The translations under genes were made by a program, and so were the position numbers. Below the pieces are notes generated by a model. That model saw nothing but the letters and a program-made list of their open reading frames with translations. It was not told the origin of the DNA and did not search any database. Shown here piece after piece: positions 1-10,680 of a stretch of 64,000 nucleotides of DNA. Where the stretch lies: positions 4,447,701 through 4,511,700 of the forward strand of contig NC_081149.1 in assembly GCF_958295425.1 (NCBI RefSeq). Direction: 5' to 3'. This stretch comes from Solea solea. Its lineage: Eukaryota > Chordata > Actinopteri > Pleuronectiformes > Soleidae. The number at the start of each line of letters is the position of its first letter. The stretch's first letter is position 1.

Positions 1-7
1 GTCTCAT

Positions 8-482
8 TGAATACGTTAACATGCACAGTTGAATCCAGCTAATCAGACATCTTGCCATGTGCATGTGCAGAAGAAAATCGATTTATTGGCTGTGAGCATC
101 TGACTCCCCGTCCATAGGTGGCGCTGCATCTCTCTATGAGCTAGTGTGTATTGAATCAGTTTCCTATTGACCTTTACTTCACACAAAAAACAAACAGCAA
201 AGGACAAGATGGACGCTGTCTGATTTCCAGCGACAGTTCTGCAGTTTATACCTCGTCTACTTTTACTTCAGAGTCAAAGATTGGGGAGGAAATTCATGCA
301 TGTGCAGAACGCTGACTAAGTGTAAACATGCACAAGTAATTGGACTATGAATCACATTATCCAGGTATGTTAGTCTGACTAAGACTAACTCCATTTAACG
401 TGTTTACATGACATTAAGAAAACAAAATTATTGTCCTCGTCCGACTAAAGTCAGACTTTTAACATGCATGTAAACACACTGA
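8..482. mobile_element. MITE with 'catgtaaac'-type ends
   Basis: Both ends carry an imperfect inverted motif built on ttaacatgca / tgcatgtaaac, and the right interior repeats 'agtctgact' and its reverse. Such ends are common in short non-autonomous fish DNA transposons. A second element with related ends lies at 54871-55373. No target duplication was recognised, partly because the left end is at the window edge. No coding capacity is present. Confidence 0.45.
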
Positions 483-586
483 ATGATTGCTGTTTATTGT
501 AACTGTTAAAACCAGACGTTTGCAGTTTAAAGCAAGAAAAATGAGCAGGCAACGGAACATAGTGACATTTTCTGTCTGCTCCATTT

Positions 587-598
587 CAGTAGGAAAGT
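587..598. repeat. target-site duplication, left copy
   Basis: The 12-bp word cagtaggaaagt is identical to 974-985 and bounds the SINE at 599-973. Confidence 0.9.
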
Positions 599-973
599 CA
601 GTCAGTCAGTCATCATCTACCGCTTTATCCTCTGCTAGAGGGTCCTGTGCCAATCTCAGCTACATCGGGCGATAGGCGGGGTACACCCTGGACAGTTGGC
701 CAGTCCATCGCAGGGCCACACACAGATAGAGACAAACAACCATTCACTCTCACACTCACTCCTATGGTCAATTTAGAGTGTTCAATTTACCTATCCCCAC
801 ATTGCATGTTTTTGGACTGTGGGAGGAAGCCGGAGAACCCGGAGAGAACCCACGTACACACGGGGAGAACATGCAAACTCCATGCAGAAAGGCCCTTGTT
901 CCAACCGGGGCTCGAACCCGGGTCTTCTCGCTGCAAGGCGAGAGTGCTAACCACTACACCACCGTGTGGCCCC
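599..973 (-). mobile_element. tRNA-derived SINE (family A), full length with TSD
   Basis: Read on the minus strand it starts with a tRNA-like head (GGTGTAGTGGTTAGCACTC, then a B-box GGGTTCGAGCCCC; plus 909-920) and continues through a conserved body (gtgggaggaagccgg, ccatcgcagggcc) to a simple gact/atga tail. A perfect 12-bp target duplication, cagtaggaaagt, flanks it at 587-598 and 974-985, so both ends are fixed and the insertion is fairly young. Six more degraded copies lie in this window. Movement would have needed a partner LINE. Confidence 0.9.
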
Positions 974-985
974 CAGTAGGAAAGT
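974..985. repeat. target-site duplication, right copy
   Basis: Identical to 587-598. It is followed shortly by a (taaa)n run. Confidence 0.9.
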
Positions 986-2262
986 ATGGCTAAATAAATA
1001 AATAAATAAAAGCATGGCTCTAAAGTCACAGGAAACACTTTAGTTTCTTGATATTTGTCTCTATATGCATAAAGCTTGATCAGAGAAAATAGCCTCCTTA
1101 TGGCCCCTTGTTTCCCTAAGGATGAATTGTAATAACATTAGTAATGCCATGACTGATTAGCTTAATGACATGAAAAGCTAATTGGTTAACATTCTTATTG
1201 CCCACAGTATAATTAAAGTCAGTGCTAATTGGCAAATGTGAACGTTCTAAATTAAAAATGCTGCACATGAAGGGCTACAAATGAACACAAGAATAAAATC
1301 ACCATGTTCCTTGCGATCAGGTTAGCGTGTAGGGCTAATCAGGTTAGCATGCTGATACTGGAATTTAATATAAAGGACCGCTGTGCCAGGTGTAACCTTA
1401 CAGAGATACTAGCATGGCAGCGAGAGCTGAAGCTTGTTTTTAATGTTCAACAGTCACTAAAATGCAGGTATTGTGAAAGTATAACACTAACAAGAAACAG
1501 TTTATGGTTTAATTCTCATGGGAACGAGGGTAAAGCACACAGCCTGTTTATTTTTGACATGGGTAATCCTATTGCCTGCAGCTTGCTGCTCCATGGCCCA
1601 GTTATATAACTATGCCAGCTCTGTCTACTGACGACGTGCAGAGAGGAAACAGAAGGATTCATGGAATACAAGATTTTTTTTTTTTTTTTCATCTTTTATG
1701 GCGACTTAAGTGAACCGACTTTTTCAGCCTAATTATGGAACAACAGGACAGCTCTGCTTTTCTCTGAATATTAATGTTATGTGATACCAAAGGCACTGCA
1801 CACTATCACCAGGGGAAAAGCTACAAAGTGTCATCTTCTTTGGCAACTGTTCACGAACAAGCACATGATTAGGAGCAAAACCTATGTAAATGCTTCACTA
1901 TTTTAAGGGCCCAGCAACCTATTTAGAATGATCCATGGAACTGAAGGGCTAATGCTGCCCCACCGCAAATGGAGCCAGCCAAAGGTGGCCCACAAGGTTG
2001 CAGATTAATCAGTGGCTACTGCTGTGCCTGCAGTTGGTCATTACACTACCCTGAAACTTGTTTTATAAATATAACTTTTTATATTTCAGCCTTTCATGGT
2101 AAAATGCAGTGTTAAATAGACTTAAAGGAGTTACTGTGACCATGACACATAATATGGCCCAAGGTTATGATTTATACCAACATTTGTGAAACATACTGTA
2201 CATGAAATAGAAACTCCAACATTACATTTAATATATTATTATTATTTATGGGTAACATTAAC
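986..2262. other. unique sequence, possible conserved non-coding block
   Basis: There is no gene. 1085-1290 is AT-rich unique DNA with repeated homeodomain-like cores (gctaattgg twice, taatgacatgaa), the look of a conserved non-coding element. The rest is unremarkable apart from a poly-T run near 1674-1690. Confidence 0.35.
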
Positions 2263-2478
2263 TTCAGTGGTAGAGCAAGTTGTCTTTCAACTTAAAGGCT
2301 TTGGGTTCGAATCCTGTTGCCCCTAACGACTGTGCAGGGTTTGAAAGATGAGCTCTACACATAGATGTGCTGTATGAAAGTGTGAGTGAATGGGTGAATG
2401 GCAAAAACTGTAGCGTAAAGCAGCTTAGAGTGGTCATCAAGAGTAGAAAAGCGCGTTATAAATACAGATCATTTACTG
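2263..2478 (+). mobile_element. tRNA-derived SINE (AFC-like family B)
   Basis: The head reads cagtggtagagcaagttgtc with a B-box gggttcgaatcc (2311-2322). The tail has the hallmark gtgaatgggtgaatggca, agcagcttagagtggtcatc, gtagaaaagcgcgttataaa and ataaatacagatcatttac. This is the layout of the AFC-type SINEs found in percomorph fish. The middle is shortened compared with the family. No clear target duplication was seen. Confidence 0.8.
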
Positions 2479-2827
2479 TTGTTAGGGTCAACAATCAACA
2501 ACATGCGCAGCAAGGACAAAGCATTCATATACTGATCAGTTTGCACCCTCACTGCAGTTATACATATAAGACAGAAGAAAATAAAGTCAATGCAAAATCT
2601 GAGAAAACAAGGTTATATGTCCTGCTCTTATAAGTATATGACTTAAAATAGAAGCACATGTGTTGTGTCAGATGCACCAGAGACAATGACTGAAGAATAC
2701 TGGATATGTGAAGCACCTCTTCAGAACATGTACGATCATGGTGATATGATTGTTGTAAATGCATAAATAAGACAATAAAAAAGGTCCTAAAGAAATCAAA
2801 CATATACAATTAAATAAAATTGTATTC

Positions 2828-3200
2828 ATTCACTCATTTTCTATTGGGTCAGGCATGGATTTCCAGACATCTGTCTACCCTGCAGCCCCTCATGGGGAAT
2901 CCCAGAGTGTTCCCTGGCCAGACGAGATATGAAATCCCTCCAGCTGGTTCTGGGTTTACCCCAGGATCTCCTCCCAGTGGGATGTGTTTGGAAGACCTCC
3001 AGCTTAAGTCGTCCAGGATACATACATCAGATACAACAGATGCCCGAACCACTTCAACTGGCTCCTTTCAATGTGAAGGATCTCCTCATATATTTCTAAG
3101 GCTGAGCCCAGCCTCATCATAGAGGAAGCTGATTTTGGCCACTTATAACTCCTTCCTTACCCAGAGGTCATAACATGTGTAAAGATACATCCTGGAAAAT
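2828..3200 (-). pseudogene. LINE reverse-transcriptase C-terminal fragment
   Basis: The minus strand encodes, across frame changes and stops, the tail typical of many fish non-LTR retrotransposons: an ERSQLKWFGH-like stretch, then HPTGRRSWGKPRTSWRDFI and SRLAREHSGIP. In intact elements this follows the reverse-transcriptase domain as ...GRPRTRWRDYVSRLAWE.... Here it is broken and lacks the polymerase core, so it is a 5'-truncated dead copy. The family assignment is from remembered consensus. Confidence 0.75.
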
Positions 3201-3270
3201 TTAAGATTTGCTTTTCGGCACAGCTCCATCATCACCATTACCACTGCAATTAAAGCGAAGAAACACAGCA

Positions 3271-3273
3271 ATA

Positions 3274-3310
<37 letters not shown>
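3271..3310. repeat. (AT)n microsatellite
   Basis: An uninterrupted AT run with one GT step. Confidence 0.95.
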
Positions 3311-3313
<3 letters not shown>

Positions 3314-3776
3314 AGGGATTAATATTATTCTATTCAATTTTTTGTTTGATTAGTAAAAGTCGATCAATTAATCTGACTTTTTGTAATTACATTAAAAAAA
3401 TACAAATTTCAAAATAGTTTTTTTATCAAGGGTTGCATTGACAGAAATTCTTCCTACTGCAATGTCTACTGAATATGTGGTGCATTTATTACCACACATT
3501 TAATTAGTGGATTGCATGTGTGTTTAATTTTTGTGTGATTCATTTTTAACACCTCTTCACACATTATATATACTATATATTTCAATATATTGGCTGAGAA
3601 CCTGGAAAAAGACTGAAAGGATTTTTCTTTAGGTGTGTCTATAAATATGGCACAGGAGCGCATCAAAACTCCTCCTCAAAACACTTTATAGATATAAAAA
3701 CTCTCAGTGTGCTATAACTTTGGTCCCCACTAAAGCATAATGTCTGTATTTGTGTGAAAGTTTGTGCCGGCCATTA
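3311..3776. other. AT-rich unique sequence
   Basis: No gene or repeat was recognised. Open frames here are short and in low-complexity AT-rich DNA. Confidence 0.4.
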
Positions 3777-4025
3777 CATGACATCATTTTCATTTCCAGT
3801 ACCCAGGACATGTAATATGATTGACTGCATGCCTTTTGGTGTCGGACAGATTTGATATGTGCAGGACGAGTCTGGGATACTCGGAACTGCAGTATTTTTT
3901 ATTTATTCGTTTAAGGATTATGTGTTGCGGGCAGCCGGACCGGACAGGGGGACAGGGGGACAGGGAGTGGACTGACAAGGGGATGGGGAGTGAGCGGGGA
4001 GGAGGAAGGGAGGGGGAGGGGGAGT

Positions 4026-4115
4026 GAGAGAGAGAGAGAGAGAGCGAGCGAGAGAGAGAGGGAGAAAAAAGAAGAGAGAGAGAGATCGAGAGGGAGAGAG
4101 AGTGAGAGAGAGCAA
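4026..4115. repeat. (AG)n tract
   Basis: About 90 bp of imperfect GA repeats; it creates long spurious open frames rich in E/R or S/L. Confidence 0.9.
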
Positions 4116-4389
4116 GGTGGACAACAGTATAATACGTGGGTTAGTACCATTAAATTGAAATTATATAAAGTATACAGAACATACCTGATAAGACAGAACC
4201 TAGACAGCTTAAGGGTGACATTAGTGTGTTAGTAACAGGTTAATAACATTAAACAGTTGAAATTATTTAGTGTATACAGAACATACTTTCAGATACAGTT
4301 TATATAGTAATTGTTAACGACCACATCAAGAGAGTATGTCCGGGCTTACAACAGTTATATCAGTTAAATTTAATTTATCTTAGCGTGTT

Positions 4390-4395
4390 AGTGTG

Positions 4396-4427
<32 letters not shown>

Positions 4428-4428
4428 A
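4390..4428. repeat. (GT)n microsatellite
   Basis: About 19 GT units with one GC step, next to the GC-rich block. Confidence 0.95.
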
Positions 4429-4440
4429 TCGTGCATATCA

Positions 4441-4746
4441 GTGTATATGTGCAGGGGTTGTCATTAGGTGTGATTGGAATCTGGGTGGGGGACTGTGCCA
4501 ATGTCCGGCCCGTCCCCAGCGACGGGCCGAAAATCATCCAGGCGCCTAAGGCGCCCAGTAGCCGTACAGGGCAGGAGAGGCCCACAGCCACCACCCCCAG
4601 GATAGCAACGCATCCATCCCGCAGGGGGCCAGTCGGAGGAATGCGGGGGGAAAGCCCCCCCACCCAAGGTCGACCCGAGGGGGCCGACGGCGACAAGACC
4701 ACGGACAGAGGCCGAAACCACCCCACACCCAGGCAGGCCGCAGAGG
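4441..4746 (-). repeat. GC-rich block, probable end of a fish repeat
   Basis: About 300 bp that is far more GC-rich than its surroundings, with short inverted words (gcgcctaaggcgc at 4540-4553, ccggcccgtcc against gacgggccg). It is open on both strands for about 100 codons, which is expected of GC-rich DNA. Its minus strand resembles the GC-rich, proline/glycine-like leader of an abundant teleost repeat; I cannot name the family. Confidence 0.45.
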
Positions 4747-4762
4747 CATGACATCATTTTCA

Positions 4763-6172
4763 AACACACAGCAACTCTTTTATTCATTCAAATTTGGCAA
4801 CTTGGTTCGTATCACATTTTCCTGTGGAGAGACAAAGTCAGGAGAGATAATTTCCATTACTTTACAGTCTTTCTGAGGTTTCTTGAATGCACCTCGAAGC
4901 TGCTCCTTTAAGATCAACATGCTGTGGACCGTGACGAGGTGATTTTAAATGCCACTGCTCTTTGCTCAACACGCAGTAGAAACCTGCATCACTCTCACTA
5001 GCTCTCATGAGCTGGAGTTTGTTGTTTGTTTTCTGTGAGTGGATCATTTCCCTCTAACAAAATGATGTTTAATGTACAATCCCAGTAGTATGTCTGTCAC
5101 ATAGGTTTGGTTGGAATCCGTCATAAAGGCTATGATGAAGTTCGTTTGAAGAAAGCACACACTGCTGCTGTTGGAAGAGTCAAAGTAACATGGCCTTAAC
5201 GTCACAGTAAACCACCATGTTACATACATACTTTTGAATGGCTTCATGTGGAGCTCATGGTTTTTGGCCTGGTTACAACAGAAGGTGGGATGCAGATGTG
5301 TGAGTGTTGGAGACGCAGATATTCCCACAGACAGATAATCATGTTGAATATTCCAACAGTGTTTATGGACACGTCCATCCCTAATATACACCGACACCCT
5401 ATCACCAAAAACAATTCTTTTTAGTACACTTTCTCCCCTTCATTAAATCCCAGTTAAAGGGTGAAGCTCATTAGCCCAGACAAAATACCTGAAGTCCTTC
5501 GGTTAATTAGTGTATTGAAACATTTTTTAATGACACTAGAGCATAAAAGTGAAAAATGAAATAACTTATTTTGTTTACTAAACCCAGGAATCAATCATAG
5601 ACATTCTTTCAGAAAACCTTGACAGTCCATATTTTTAGATACTCAATGTGTCTGCAGATTGAATTATTGTGTCTTTTTTAAAAACAATCAACCCTCTGTT
5701 ACAGAGAACATTATCCTCTGCGTGCCAAACAAGTCCATGATAAGCAAAGGAAATTGAGTTAGTGTGGATTAAAACACTGTTTTCCTGTCGCTCACATGCT
5801 CCAGAGCCCGGTGCTGTCAGGTCAACATACTTCCTGGAAACACATAAACTATTGATACCCATAATCTGCCCTCCAGCCACGTTCATCATACTTGACATGT
5901 TTGACATCACACTTGCAACATTCACATATTCATTAGTGCTATTTGTGTATAATAAATGTGAAGAAAACACTCAGCCTCAGTTTAATTATGGCATGCCACT
6001 GCTGCTGTTGTATGAAATTAAGCCATTACTCACCAGCCTGGAACCCATTCACAGGATAAGCCATAAACCAAGTTGGATTAAAAATCTAAAAATGATCAGG
6101 TTATATCACTCTAAACCGTTTCTGTTTCAAACAGCATGCGGATGTGCACTCTCCTATTATATACTGGAGATA
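4763..6172. other. unique sequence without a supported gene
   Basis: Two open frames (minus 4862-5047 and 5044-5397) and one at minus 5635-5970 have no recognised domains. The first contains SDAGFYC, which resembles the end of an immunoglobulin V domain but lacks the residue between Y and C and has no splice context. I regard all of them as chance. Confidence 0.4.
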
Positions 6173-6330
6173 TTTTAAAGCTCCAGTCTGTAACTTCTGG
6201 TGCAGAAACACTGCTAGCATTGCTTAACCTTTAGCCAATGAGCAGCGACAGATTATGAGCCAGAGGACCACTGGGCACAAACTGGGCACAATCTGGAACA
6301 AGTGTAAGCTCAAGTGAACCTGCAGCGTTT
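6173..6330. repeat. fragment with 'ttaaagctcc' start
   Basis: It begins ttttaaagctccagtctgtaact, an end sequence found in a common short fish repeat and similar to 29952 (ttaaagctgcggttagtga). Only one end is recognisable. Confidence 0.35.
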
Positions 6331-6779
6331 CCTGAAAGGACGACTCAAGGTCCACATGCCAAACATTCACTACCATTTCACGTTACTATCTTACTGTAGC
6401 CATTTTTCTGTCAGTTGTGATGTAAACACATCACTCCGTGTTCAGAGTGGGAATGTCCACAGATGTGAAAAATACTGAGAATATAGGCTAATAGGCTTAA
6501 TCAACATAATGTGAACTCATTTGATAATAATTTGAATGTAACATACATTCATTTACAGGGCTGCTTGAAAGTTTGTGATCGCTCCAAATATGGTCTTATT
6601 TTCTAAAAAAAAACAATTAAATAACTTTATGGAACATCCAAATCCCAATTTGTAAAGCAGACCTTCCAAATAAGGAACACACAGACTTCCATGTGCAAAA
6701 GTATGTGAACCCTTTTAGTGAGTAGGTTGTGACACGTCCATTACTTCAACCAAATAGATTCATAGTAACATGAACCAGT

Positions 6780-7780
<1,001 letters not shown>

Positions 7781-8153
7781 GACAGTGTTTTGGTTGGTTT
7801 CATCTCTCCTTTAATCAGCGCTGCTAAAATCTTTTCTAAGGATGTCTCATTTGATTGGTCTGATTAATTGATTACTTGAGCACCTGCTATTACCTACTTG
7901 ACTTAGTTACCTTTGCACATACTCTGGCTACTCACACAGTTACCTCAAAACATACACAGTACATGGCATTGATTAACTTAAACCTGACATTTCATACATA
8001 AAAACTGATGTGATGGTAAAACAACAGGAAAATATAAACTTCTCAAGAAAAATTTCACAAACTTTCAAGCAGCAATGTATGTTTTATAAGTATTGCACAA
8101 CAACCATCACAGCTGTGGCAGCCCGTCGACAGTCACCTGTCTCACATGAAGAA

Positions 8154-8180
8154 GAAGAAGAAGAAGAAGAAGAAGAAGAT
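8154..8180. repeat. (GAA)n microsatellite
   Basis: Nine GAA units. Confidence 0.9.
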
Positions 8181-8252
8181 AGGAATCACAGGAACATTTA
8201 AATACATGAGTTATACATTATAGAGACCGTGAGTGCCGTGTGTAATCTGCAT

Positions 8253-8389
8253 TCATGCATTCACTCTCACTCTCAAACCTATGGTTCATTTAGAGTGTGG
8301 CCATATTACATGTTATTGGACTGTGGGAGGAAACCCACCGGCGTGCTGCGTACACAAGAGTGCTCACCACTGCACCAACCGCATGGCCC
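8253..8389 (-). mobile_element. degraded SINE A fragment
   Basis: It keeps cattcactctcactctcaaacctatggt, the ggactgtgggaggaaac core and the complement of a worn tRNA-like head (gagtgctcaccactgcacca), but has large internal deletions. Confidence 0.7.
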
Positions 8390-8512
8390 TGAGTCCATAA
8401 AACTAGTTTGAAACACACCATACTAGGGCTGGGCGATATATCGATATATTTTTAAATCTGATATGGAATTAGACCATATCGCATATATCGATATATAGTT
8501 CAAATTTGCGCT

Positions 8513-9050
8513 GTGATCCTTGCTCCAGGCAAGACGCTGACCGGAGCGCTCTGCACTGCTCACCGTGTCCCCGCCCCTCGTCTTTCATGCACAGAGGGGG
8601 GAGGGGCAGGAACAGACACTCCGGAGAGCCTCTTGGTTAGTAAAAGAAAAAGCAGTGGCTCAATCATTTGGAGATGGTTCAGATACAAATCATCAGATGA
8701 GCAACGAAACCACTCTTTGTGTAGGGAGTGCCATAAGCACGTTGCAGCCAGTGGTGGAAGCACTACAAATCTTTTTCACCACTTAAAAACGTGGCACAAA
8801 GAGTGTGTGAAACTGCGCGCTGCAGAAGCCACAGGCGCAAGCCGTCCACAACCCGACAAAGCTCCAGCCCCAAAACAAATCTAACTGCAAGCTTCAAGAA
8901 GAAAAGCGACGACAAAGTGGTGTACAATTACAAAAGTGGTGTCCTTTCACAGTGCCAAAGACACCGTCCCTGTTGCTACAGTGGAAATGGTCGGGTTCAA
9001 AAAGCTAATGAAAACATTGGACCCGAGATATGAGCTTCTCAGTGTGAGAA
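8513..9050 (+). pseudogene. truncated hAT transposase with BED zinc finger
   Basis: The frame from about 8630 reads a BED finger: the aromatic start WRWFRY, the pair CRECH, then LFHHLKTWH (C2H2-type spacing). It ends at a stop at 8881-8883. A second frame gives QTNLTASFKKKSDDK and a third AKDTVPVATVEMVGFKKLM followed by KTLDPRYELLS, which are consecutive parts of ZBED1-like hAT transposases. At least two frameshifts separate them, and everything after the DPRYELLS segment is missing. The upstream Met at 8513 is not a convincing start. Confidence 0.88.
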
Positions 9051-9056
9051 GCTCAT
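9030..9056. repeat. 12-bp perfect inverted repeat at the hAT deletion point
   Basis: atgagcttctca and its exact complement are separated by gtg. It lies exactly where the match to transposase stops. Confidence 0.85.
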
Positions 9057-9715
9057 GTCCTTTAATTGAAGGAGGACACACTTGTCTGTCTTCTAATGTC
9101 TACCTCAAGACAGCACTACTGTTTATCAAAGTCAAAAAATGTTTATTGAGTCTGAGTCTGTTTCTTATGCAACTGGTTGAGACTGTTCAGATAAGAAATG
9201 AAGTTAACAAAAAGGAAAAGGTCATCTCAAGCTGATGTTTAAAAAGGTTTTTCTTAAACTGAGCACTTTATTTTGTTATCTCTTTATATATAAATGCTGC
9301 CCTTACTAGGGTTTGTCATATTTTGTTCTTTTGTAAGAGAAGAAAATCTTACAAAAAAATTTTTTAAAAAGCCATTTATAGTTGTCAAACAAAACATTTT
9401 TTTTTGTTTTTTTTCCCAGATAAATATATTGATATCAGAAAAAGATTGGCCTATTTTATTGGCTATTTTTATTGAAGATATTTTTGTTTATTTAAATGTG
9501 CACCTTATGGAGCTTTGATTTAAAAAAAAAAGGCACTCCTGTTGTTATACAGTGTTTATGTTTACATTTGATTGTTATTTGAGTAGTATGATTTCAATAA
9601 AACTACTTATATTTGACTTTGACTGAACATTTTATTTCACAGCTCTCACTTTGCAGAAAAAATATCGGGATATGACTTTTGGTCCATATCGCCCTGCCCT
9701 ACCCCATACTGCCAC

Positions 9716-9737
9716 TATCTCTCTCTCTGTCTCTCTC

Positions 9738-9784
<47 letters not shown>

Positions 9785-9799
9785 GTCTCTCTCTCTCAT
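9716..9799. repeat. (CT)n microsatellite
   Basis: About 80 bp of CT with a few GT steps, just outside the hAT target duplication. Confidence 0.95.
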
Positions 9800-10129
9800 A
9801 GCTCTGAACAGATCATCATGTCTGATCTCCCACCACTTCGATCCACGTCAGCTGTTTTTTCTTTTGATTGGTGTCATGCTTTTGTTTTTCTCTCTTCATT
9901 AAAATACATTTATTATCAGTCTAATAACAGAAGAGTTTTAACAGGTTTGTCCTCATTTCTTTATGAAATGTGCTTGTACATATTGGACTCAGCAAAGTCT
10001 GACAAGTGCACAAACATTGTTGTAATTTGCTTGTTTCATCATGGGGAGCGCCACCTGTTCACGAGTGGAGCTGTGTGCTTTTGGGATTAGTTTTATAATG
10101 TTAGCTGCTGTGTTTTATTTGTGAACAGG

Positions 10130-10475
10130 TTTCGCTCACAGCAGCGAGCGTCATCTGCATCAGCAGCGTTTCAAAGACACAGGTCACAAAGAAAGGTGGG
10201 CTGATGTCTGGATCCAGGCCCAGAAGCCCGTCCTATCTGGAGTGGAGCGTACCACCGATAAATCAGTGAGAATTGTTTTGACAAGGTGTTTGTATTTCAA
10301 CTGGTGCAGCTTTTTTTTGGCCTTTGCAGCTCTGGACGTCCAGGAAATGGAGATCGTAAACCCTTACGTGATGCCACACGGACAGTCATGCAGCTTCAAA
10401 CACAGAGAGAAACAGGAGGGAGGAAGAACACAGAAATCAGTCTTTAATCACGACTGGACAGACTCTGGTTAACAA
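10130..10475 (+). other. exon-like segment of unknown origin
   Basis: A frame reads RFKDTGHKERWADVWIQAQ and, after a possible short intron, LDVQEMEIVNPYVMPHGQ to a stop near 10470. There are pyrimidine-rich AG sites at 10129 and 10329 and a GTGAGA at 10266, but the phases of the two pieces do not agree. I do not recognise the peptide. It may be a worn retrocopy, a LINE piece or chance. Confidence 0.2.
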
Positions 10476-10559
10476 ACTGTTTTGTTGCTCTATATTTTTG
10501 ACTTGACATGGGAGAAGAGCATTCATTTTTTATTATTTACAATCCCTCCACTTTATTAT

Positions 10560-10680
10560 AAAAATGGATTCTGTCATTGTCAGTGTTTGGCTACACATAG
10601 AAGCTGATGCCCATATTTATGCACTGAATGTGCTCTTGTACTAGTATGTGACAAATACATCTTCTTGAATCTTGAATCAT
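10560..10680 (+). mobile_element. LINE 3' tail
   Basis: The stretch ending gacaaatacatcttcttgaatcttgaatc is the tail typical of L2/CR1-like fish LINEs, which often end in a short tandem such as ttgaatc. No coding part is attached. Confidence 0.5.

Larger units (their letters stand above)
3793..4746. mobile_element. inserted cassette bounded by a 16-bp direct repeat
   Basis: The word catgacatcattttca occurs perfectly at 3777-3792 and 4747-4762. Between the copies lie, in order, a GA/gggggaca-rich segment, an (AG)n tract, two related AT-rich segments (4131-4187 and 4228-4287, sharing tatacagaacatac), a GT microsatellite and a GC-rich 300-bp block. A 16-bp duplication is what target-primed retrotransposition leaves. 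The GC-rich block with GT/CA tracts resembles an abundant fish repeat. No poly-A or poly-T end is seen, so the class is uncertain. Confidence 0.6.
8424..9701 (+). mobile_element. hAT deletion derivative with TIRs and 8-bp TSD
   Basis: The ends are tagggctgggcgatat and, inverted, tagggcagggcgatat (15 of 16 identical). Flanking 8-mers caccatac (8416-8423) and ccccatac (9702-9709) match at 7 of 8, the duplication length diagnostic of hAT. The interior keeps the 5' part of a ZBED-type transposase and then diverges, so most of the catalytic region is deleted. The 1.28-kb element could only have moved with enzyme supplied by a full-length relative. Confidence 0.92.

Noticed and set aside
909..973. 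tRNA gene
   Set aside because: The A- and B-box region is the head of a SINE with its own body, tail and target duplication; no complete cloverleaf is evident. The same applies to 2263, 42876 and 61866.
3990..4232. Glu/Arg-rich frame suggesting a coiled coil
   Set aside because: It is translation of the (AG)n tract.
4862..5047. Immunoglobulin-like motif LQLMRASESDAGFYC on the minus strand
   Set aside because: The V-domain signature needs Y-x-C but here Y and C are adjacent. There is no upstream Cys/Trp pair, and the neighbouring frame does not continue the fold.
8936..9235. Independent 99-codon gene
   Set aside because: Its first third is the hAT transposase hinge segment; the rest is element-internal non-coding sequence.
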